From Piezodorus guildinii (Eukaryota; Arthropoda; Insecta; Hemiptera; Pentatomidae), in the NCBI GenBank assembly GCA_023052935.1, contig CM041294.1, positions 26,086,141-26,150,140 on the forward strand: DNA of 64,000 nucleotides. Direction: 5' to 3'. Both the position numbers and the translations under genes were made by a program. Shown one piece after another: positions 57,194 to 64,000 of this stretch. Each line of letters starts with the position of its first letter. The first letter of the stretch is position 1. The notes under the pieces were generated by a model that saw only the letters and a program-made list of their open reading frames with translations, did no database searches and had not been told where the DNA came from.

Positions 57194-58200
57194 CTGAAAT
57201 ATGATGGAAATGGGTAAAAAATATTATGAATTATTTTTGATAATAATTAACTTGATGAAAAATCTAAAAATATCTAGAAAACAAAATAACAAAAAGAGAT
57301 GTAAAAACAGAAATGATTGACTGAAAATCCGATGATTGAACAGCAAGAGTGGAGAATACTATATTGGACCATATTCAGAGATTCCCTCAATATCTTATCA
57401 GAATACAAGAGTCAGAAAGTGGGGTCTGAATTGACTAGAAATTCAGTTTACAAAGAGGTCATACTATCTATCAGGCCTAGAATTAAAATAAATAGAAATT
57501 TCGCCCTGACTGGGAAAAACTATCAATCTTGGATACGTCTACCTATAATCTTTTTATTTTCCTAGTCAGGGAGAAATGAGTTAAGGGCTTTAGAGTTAGA
57601 GGGAGTTAGACAAGCCAATCACCCCTGGAAAATTGGTAATGGAGCTTGAGAAATTGTGGTCATACCCTTGATAAAGGGATGTGGCCAAGCTCATCTCTGG
57701 GAAAATAACTCCAGAGAAATTGGAACCCCGAGAAATTGAAACATCTAAATAGGCGCAGTGGTCCTGGTCGAGCCTGAAAAATTGGACCAGCAGAAAGGGA
57801 AGGATTCCCATACAATCTAATTTGGTCAGCTCTTCGATTTTGGAAAAATAAATTATATAATTCGCATTAAAAAAAAAATATGCATCAAATAATTTTTACT
57901 TTAGAAAAAAAAAAAAATTAATAGAAATATTACGTAACTTTTGCTAATTTCTTACATTTTTTTTTTTTTTTTTTTTAATATTGAGTATTTCACCGTATAC
58001 CCAATAAGATGTATCAAGTGCCTTTCAATAAATGATTCTATAAGTGTCAATTAAGAAATAAACAATGAATTGTTTACAACAATAAATATTTGATACTATT
58101 TTTAGTAATTATTTATTGATCTGAACCATATCCATTCCTTATTATCGTTTTTTTTAAACTCTTTTATCCTTGATGACTATTTTTTTTTTTTAACTACATG
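57194..58200. other. intron upstream of the giant exon, with a low-copy repeat
   Basis: 57560-57830 contains loosely repeated CTGGAAAATTGG/CTCCAGAGAAATTGG phrases and has a distant counterpart at 63690-63810. No upstream exon of the coiled-coil gene could be identified here. Confidence 0.4.

Positions 58201-58206
<6 letters not shown>

Positions 58207-58275
<69 letters not shown>
58207..58275. repeat. (TA)n microsatellite
   Basis: About 69 bp of TA repeat just before a SINE-A head. A second, shorter TA tract lies at 58611-58635, just after the SINE. Confidence 0.95.
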
Positions 58276-58278
<3 letters not shown>

Positions 58279-58280
58279 TG

Positions 58281-58600
58281 AGCGGAGTGGTCTAGTGGAT
58301 AGAGCGCTAGTCTGCTGTGTTCTGGGTCCTGGGTTCGAATCCCGGCTATGGCAGAATATTATTTATTCTGTTAATTCAGTCGGGGGGCGACCCTAGGGTA
58401 TGGAGACAGTCCTGGGGCAGACCCAGCCTCTATAAAGTGGGTACCCAAAATAATTGGGGAAAAATCTGGCAGCTGAGCGCGATTAAGGCACTGCAATTAT
58501 CATCTCAATGCACTGCCATTGGCCTAGAAACAGTACAAATCTCTATATGTACTGAGCCCAAGACCCTTCATGGGTTGTAGTGGTACAGGTTTATTTTTTT
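58281..58600 (+). mobile_element. SINE-A, best forward copy
   Basis: A box TGGTCTAGTGGATAGAGCG, B box GGGTTCGAATCCCGG, body GGGGGGCGACCCTAGGGTAT, CCAGCCTCTATAAAGTGGGT, and GGCCTAGAAACAGTAC, ending GTGGTACAGG and a T-rich tail. It is the clearest intact tRNA-like head in the window. Confidence 0.93.
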
Positions 58601-58604
58601 TAAT

Positions 58605-58638
<34 letters not shown>

Positions 58639-58639
58639 C

Positions 58640-59100
58640 AGGGTATTTTTATTTTTATTTCTCTCCTTGTCATTATTCAAAACTAATCATTTACAATTGT
58701 TTATATTTCATTTTATACTAACCAATTAACATACAAACTTTAATATAGATGAATTAAAAACTTTTTGTTATATCCTATATTTACCTATTTCTAATTACGT
58801 TCATTAATTTCATTTCCAAATAAAGTCGGCGGTTATATAATTATGGCTTATTATAAATATTATCAATTATCAATATATTTTACAGAATGGTAATATATAC
58901 TAAAATGTAAACAATAGGGCTTCTTAATTCAAATTAAAGAACAAATACAACAACAAACGAAAAAAAAAGAACAAATCCAGTAAAGTAATAATGGAGATAC
59001 TCTTATATAGAAAATATTTGTGAAAAACATTAATTCAATAATATTTAAAAAAAATTTTAATATATATTTTATTAAAAAAACTAAATATATATTTCACACA
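58640..59100. other. AT-rich stretch, no feature recognised
   Basis: Nothing coding or repetitive recognised except a (TA)n at 59105-59152 that hosts the LTR element. Confidence 0.5.
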
Positions 59101-59101
59101 C

Positions 59102-59152
<51 letters not shown>

Positions 59153-59156
<4 letters not shown>

Positions 59157-59375
59157 GCAGAAGAGCCCCCTCTTCGTTGCAAGACAAATCTATAGAGGCT
59201 GAAATAATCGATCTTGAAAAATGTTTAATAATAAAAAACATGTGTTAAAGTGGTTAATTAGAATGATGTAGGTTATAACCTGTTCTGTGTTCGTAAATAC
59301 GTTCTTTTATTTGTCAATTTATTTGTTCAATAAATATTGTGTACAAAACTTGTCAGCTTTTACACTGACCTGCCA
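59153..59375 (+). repeat. 5' LTR
   Basis: 223 bp, TG…CA ends, with AATAAATATTG near the 3' end as a possible polyadenylation signal. Two differences from the 3' LTR (in GGTTAATTAG and in ACACTGACC). Confidence 0.96.
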
Positions 59376-59378
59376 AAG

Positions 59379-59390
59379 TGGTGACCCCGA
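59379..59390 (+). promoter_or_regulatory. primer binding site
   Basis: TGGTGACCCCGA lies three bases after the LTR; it matches the usual form of a tRNA-3'-end-complementary site (TGG start). The tRNA was not identified. Confidence 0.8.
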
Positions 59391-59446
59391 TCGGTAAGTT
59401 GAACATTATCTTTCGTTTACTCTTTTTGGTCATAGTTTATACAAAA

Positions 59447-60232
59447 ATGACTGGTAACAAATCCGAGGAAGGTATCCCCCAAGCCGCCGGCTTTTCACCC
59501 TCAATCAGGATTCCTTCCTTCTGGAAATCAGACCCAGCATTATGATTCTGTCAAGTCGAAGCAGTTTTTACAACCAGTAAAATAATTTCGTCGAAAACAA
59601 AATTCCATATGATATTGCCCCATCTCGAGTACGAGATATTATCTCAAGCTTCAGATATCGTTACGGATCCAACTGATACGCCCTACGAGACATTAAAGGA
59701 ACGCCTAATTGATACTTATGCCCAGTCTGATAAAACGAGGTTAAGAAAACTGTTAGAAGAAAGAAGGTTGAGTAAAGGCGAAAAACCATCTCACCTTCTA
59801 AACGAACTTAAACGATTGGCAGGTGAGTCAGTTCCCCCAGACCTTCTTCGCTCGATATGGGAACGAGCATTGCCCGAACGCATGCAAGCTACTCTAACGG
59901 TTAGTTCGGAAACTTCTATTGAGAAACTAGCTAAGTTGGCCGATAGGATAGCGGAAATAGATGAACCCGGTGTAGATCAAATCGCAACCACTCACACCGA
60001 ACACCCTAGTACAAACCTCCAGGTCACTCAGCTTAGGGAAATGTTAGAAAAACTTACTCAAGACATAGATGAATTGAAGCGCAAGGTTAATCAAGCTCAA
60101 AGAAGTCGATTAACAAGCCGAGGAGAACGACGGTCGATAAAAAAATTCTGTTATTTTCACGAAAAGTTTCGAGAGAACGCCAAGAATTGCAGAGAACCCT
60201 GTTCCTGGAAACCCAAGGAACAGGGTAACTGA
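59447..60232 (+). pseudogene. gag of the Gypsy element (one in-frame stop)
   Basis: ATG at 59447; a TGA at 59543-59545 interrupts the conserved start (…PSFWKSDPAL-stop-FCQVEA; most relatives have Trp there), then 229 codons stay open to 60232. The C-terminus has a Cys/His motif (CYFHEKFRENAKNCREPC) typical of this Gypsy group. Length fits a complete gag. The stop probably came from a G-to-A change. Confidence 0.85.
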
Positions 60233-60237
60233 TTTCA

Positions 60238-63200
60238 GTGACTGAAAAGGCGGACTCCGTCACTGTTGTCCCTCCCCGCCGACTTTTTGTGCAAGACAAG
60301 AATACAGGAGACAGATTTTTAGTCGACACAGGAGCTTCTATTTCCGTTTTTCCTCCTTGTAGAAGAGAACGCCGCGAAACGTCGAATTTCATCCTTTATG
60401 CTGCGAACGGCACATCCATCCGTTACGGAGAAAAGAAAAAGATTCTAGACTTGGGACTGCGACGACCCTTACCGTGGAATTTCATAATAGCCGACGTCAA
60501 CCAGCCCATTATTGGAGCCGATCTCCTCTTTCATCACAATATCACCGTAGATCTCAAGGGACGACAACTAGTCGACGCCAAAACTGGAGCAACCACGAGA
60601 GGAACATTTGCAAGCACCACAGTATCAACTGTGTACTCTGTTCCATCCGGCGAGTGGTACTACGAGCTCTTGAAGAAGTACCCGTCTATAACTCGACCTA
60701 CCACCATTCCGCAGGAAGCGAAGCATTCCGTGAAACATTTCATAGAGACGAAAGGTACTCCGGTGCACTGAAGGCCCGCCGATTACCACCAGATAGGTAC
60801 AACGCCGCGCGGAAACAATTTCAGCAGATGATAGAAGAAGGAATCTGCCGACCTTCGAAAAGTCCATGGGCAAGTCCATTACACATAGTCAAGAAGAAAG
60901 ACGGTACTATGCGTTTTTGTGGTGACTATAGACGCCTAAACGCCAAGACTCTTCCCGACCGTTACAGCGTGCCCAACCTTCAAGATATGAACACCAATCT
61001 GAGCGGCAAGAAAATCTTCAGCAAGATTGATCTTAATAGAGCTTATTACCAGGTGCCAGTAGCTGAAGAAGATATCGAGAAGACAGCCGTGATAACGCCC
61101 TTCGGTTTATTCGAATTTATGGTCATGAGTTTTGGACTTCGAAACGCGGCCCAGACATTCTAACGACTCATGGACAGCATCCTATGTCTGCCATATGTTT
61201 TTGTCTATTTAGACGATATTATGGTAGCGTCTTCTTCCGAAAAAGAACACTGTTTACACTTGCAAGAAGTATTCGAAAGACTGTCTATACACGGATTGAC
61301 TATCAACCCAAATAAATGCATCTTTTGCAAACCCGAAATAGAGTTTCTGGGATTTATCATAGATTCAGGAGAAATTAGACTTCTACCCTCAAAAGTAAGA
61401 CAAATAGCTGAGTTTCCAAGACCGACTAACAAAGGCCAGCTACGCAGATTCCTTGGCATGATCAACTTCTATCGAAGATGTCTACCTAGAGCCGCCGAAC
61501 ATCAAAAAGTCCTCCACGAACTAGTGGGAGTCGCAAAGAAAAACGATTCAACGCTCTTGGAATGGACTCAGGAAGCTGATACTGCTTTTCAGCAATGTCA
61601 ACACGACATCAGAGAAGCAGTAGCGCTAGCCCACCCCACAGAAAACGGATTCCTTTCCATTGCCTGTGACGCTTCTAATGCTGCCATTGGAGCTGTTCTC
61701 CAGCAACGAGAAGGTAACGAGTGGAAACCGCTAGGGTTTTTCTCAAAAGGGTTGAACTCCACAGAGCAAAATTACTCCACTTACGACTGAGAACTCCTCG
61801 CAGTACACCGAGCAATACGGCACTTCCGACCTCTTATTGAAGGACGAGATTTAGTGATTTTCACTGATCACAAACCACTCCTAAATATGTTCACCCAAAG
61901 ACAAGAAACATCGACACCAATGAGAATCAGATTGGCTAATTACATTAGCCAATTTACGACTAACATCCAACACGTATCAGGAGCCGAAAATATAGTCGCA
62001 GACACGCTATCAAGGATGGAGGAGATAATGGTTGCAGACGACGTGGAAAATATAGCAATGGAACAAGAAGCCGATTATAGCATCCCACAACTCTTCAAGA
62101 ATCCCGTTCTTCGCCTCAAGTGGTTTGACACATCGGGTAAGGAGAAACTCCTCTGTGAAACCTCAACTTCCAAAATCCGTCCCTACGTACCGATGAACCT
62201 GAGGCAAGCGATTTTTACGAAATTGCAAAACCTCAGCCATCCCGGAATTCGTGGATCGAGAAAACTAGTATCAGAGAGGTTTTTCTGGCCAAATATGAAT
62301 GCAGACACAGGCCGCTGGGCCAGAGCTTGCATAGCCTGCCAACGGTCAAAGGTTCAACGGCACACCGTTACACCACCAGGAAACTTTCCTCCCACCGGCA
62401 GATTCGATCATATACACATGAATATCATTGGCCCGCTACCAACCTCGGAGGGAAAACGATATTGTCTCACAATGGTGGACAGGTATACCCGTTGGCCGGA
62501 GGCAGAACCCGTCGAAGATATTTCTGCAGAGACCATTTCAAAGACATTTTTCCGAACCTGGATCAGTCGGTTCGGTGTCCCATCTCGTATAACCACGGAC
62601 CAAGGAAGACAGCAGTTCGAGAGCGATCTATTTAAAAGACTGACGTTTATCTTAGGTACACGGCGTTTCCGAAAGACCGCGTATCACCTCCATGCAAATG
62701 GCTGTGTAGAAAGGTGGCCCCGCACACTGAAAACGGCACTCCAAGCTCATCTCATTAATTCTTCGCGTTGGACTGAAGTTTTACCCACGGTTCTTCTCTG
62801 GTTAAGAGCAGCTAACCGCGACGACAACAATTGCAGTTCTGCTGAGATGGCCCTTGGACAACCGATCCGCCTTCCGGGGGAGATGTTAGTGCCTTATAGA
62901 TGTTAGTGGGAGAGGAAGATACTAATGGATTTCTGAATAAACTCAGAAACCACATGAATACTTTAAGACCGGCGCCACATCGTACTAGTTCGAAATCGAT
63001 TTTTGTACACAAGGATCTTCGAAACTGTAGCTATGTATTCTTTAGAGACGACAGAATTCGACAGCCTTTCAGCCCGCCGTATACTGGTCCTCACCTCGTT
63101 TTTAAGCGTCAGGAAAAAACATTCGACATTTAGCTACCCTCAGGTCCCAAGACTGTCTCGATCGATTGGCTCAAGCCAGGATATCTCCTAGAAACACCTG

Positions 63201-63334
63201 AACTACCGCCCGTCACTGCCCAACCAACGCCCGGACCTGCAAGGAGATCGGCAAATGACAATGATCCAGCCGCAGAAGAGACTCACACGCCTCAGATAAG
63301 ATCTATCTCTCCTCAACTTGGATTCCGCGACTGA
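60238..63334 (+). pseudogene. pol of the Gypsy element (protease, RT, RNase H, integrase), broken
   Basis: Order of domains: protease with DTGAS at 60325, RT with YLDD at 61206-61217, RNase H (ACDASNAAIG; TDHKPL), integrase zinc finger (SHPGIRG…CIACQ) and core, then a GPY/F-like region and C-terminus ending about 63334. Breaks: a frame change near 60768; a TAA at 61161-61163 after RNAAQTF; a TGA at 61788-61790; a frame change near 62890; a TAG near 63131. In the integrase triad the first Asp is replaced by Asn (62421-62423), the second Asp (62598-62600) and the Glu (62709-62711) remain, and an extra Gln lies after the second. Not functional. Confidence 0.9.
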
Positions 63335-63340
63335 CTCATT

Positions 63341-63352
63341 GGGGGGGAGTGA
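63341..63352 (+). promoter_or_regulatory. polypurine tract
   Basis: GGGGGGGAGTGA immediately before the 3' LTR; the expected priming site for plus-strand synthesis. Confidence 0.85.
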
Positions 63353-63575
63353 TGTAGCAGAAGAGCCCCCTCTTCGTTGCAAGACAAATCTATAGAGGCT
63401 GAAATAATCGATCTTGAAAAATGTTTAATAATAAAAAACATGTGTTAAAGTGGTTAATAAGAATGATGTAGGTTATAACCTGTTCTGTGTTCGTAAATAC
63501 GTTCTTTTATTTGTCAATTTATTTGTTCAATAAATATTGTGTACAAAACTTGTCAGCTTTTACACCGACCTGCCA
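63353..63575 (+). repeat. 3' LTR
   Basis: 223 bp, offset from the 5' LTR by exactly 4,200 bp, with two differences from it. Confidence 0.96.
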
Positions 63576-64000
63576 AATATATATATGTGTAAATAAGAAA
63601 AAAAATCAATATCTCCAATCAATGAGAAAGCATTTGTATGTTAATTGGTAAATAAAAATAAATTTAGAGAGTAAGAGAAGTGTTTGGAAATCCTCAGAGC
63701 TGCATAGCAGCGAAAAAAACCAACATCCCAATAAATTGGAGGTCCCATTTAGACCTCTTGATAAATTGGGTCCCCTTCCCAATTTTCCAAGTCTGATCAA
63801 CTCGTCTAAACAGCTCTCTAGCAGACAGACGGGTAAATTAATGAAGAATAGAAGATAAAGAAAGAAACATTCTACCTAAAAAACATAATTTTAATCATCT
63901 ATATTAATTTAAACATTAGTAACTTTTTGCGTTGAAGCCAAAAGTCTTTTTGCATTTCTAACTACAAATGTCATATAACAACAAATATTCTCCATTAAAT
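63576..64000. other. end of window, no exon recognised
   Basis: Residual (TA)n, then AT-rich DNA. 63690-63810 has phrases (CAATAAATTGGAGGTCCC, TTCCCAATTTTCC) reminiscent of 57560-57830. Confidence 0.4.

Larger units (their letters stand above)
59153..63575 (+). mobile_element. Gypsy-type LTR retrotransposon, 4,423 bp, young but coding-dead
   Basis: Two 223-bp LTRs (59153-59375 and 63353-63575), each starting TGTAGCAG and ending CTGCCA, differ at only two positions. A primer binding site (TGGTGACCCCGA, 59379-59390) follows the first, and a purine tract (GGGGGGGAGTGA, 63341-63352) precedes the second. Gag is followed by pol in the order protease, reverse transcriptase, RNase H, integrase, which defines Gypsy/Metaviridae-type elements; no env was seen. 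It is inserted into a (TA)n tract, so the target duplication cannot be defined. Several breaks in pol and one in gag make it non-autonomous. Confidence 0.95.

Noticed and set aside
57317..57565. Possible upstream exon of the coiled-coil gene or a separate small gene
   Set aside because: On the minus strand no frame with heptads and splice sites was found; the plus-strand frame matches nothing known.
58281..58355. Possible true tRNA gene
   Set aside because: A and B boxes are good, but the tRNA-like part continues into the SINE body shared by other copies and no complete cloverleaf was visible.
62906..63334. Possible env gene downstream of pol
   Set aside because: The sequence reads as the frame-shifted pol C-terminus (GPY/F-like region); there is no room for an env frame before the 3' LTR.

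Overview
The window is nuclear DNA of a multicellular animal: very AT-rich, with GT-AG introns, tRNA-derived SINEs, several clades of non-LTR retrotransposon, Tc1/mariner and hAT-type DNA transposons and a Gypsy-type LTR retrotransposon. The species cannot be fixed from the sequence. The repeat mix suggests an invertebrate, perhaps an arthropod, but this is inference. No prokaryotic features and no CRISPR array were seen.

Only two host genes are supported, both on the minus strand, both found by joining small exons through splice sites and reading phase. The first (20403-32451) is a nanos homologue: seven coding exons, 243 codons plus stop, with the complete double CCHC zinc finger that defines the Nanos family of RNA-binding translational repressors. 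The second (39900-57193) is the 3' part of a gene for a very large coiled-coil protein: one 5.1-kb exon of almost unbroken coiled coil, then six small exons ending in an acidic tail. At least 2,079 residues are encoded here, and the 5' end lies beyond the window. The giant exon carries two one-base homopolymer length changes that cancel each other.

Layout. 1-20 kb: a repeat field with a mariner remnant, many copies of an uncharacterised ~0.9-kb dispersed element (called Rep-1 here), a Tc1 element nested in one Rep-1 copy and itself invaded by another, LINE tails (one pair forming a 780-bp-arm palindrome) and a five-copy 85-bp tandem array. 20-33 kb: nanos, with introns full of SINEs, hairpins and miniature inverted-repeat elements. 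33-39 kb: intergenic, with a 1.15-kb SINE palindrome, a hAT-type MITE with a perfect 8-bp target duplication, and LINE remnants. 40-57 kb: the coiled-coil gene with LINE, mariner and SINE debris in its introns. 57-64 kb: probably its upstream intron, holding a SINE and a young (LTRs 2 differences in 223 bp) but coding-dead Gypsy element inserted in a TA microsatellite.

The two genes share no visible function. Nanos proteins act in germline and stem-cell mRNA repression; the coiled-coil protein is unassigned. I did not see a new multi-gene system. The most useful results are the two spliced gene models and the nested repeat families.
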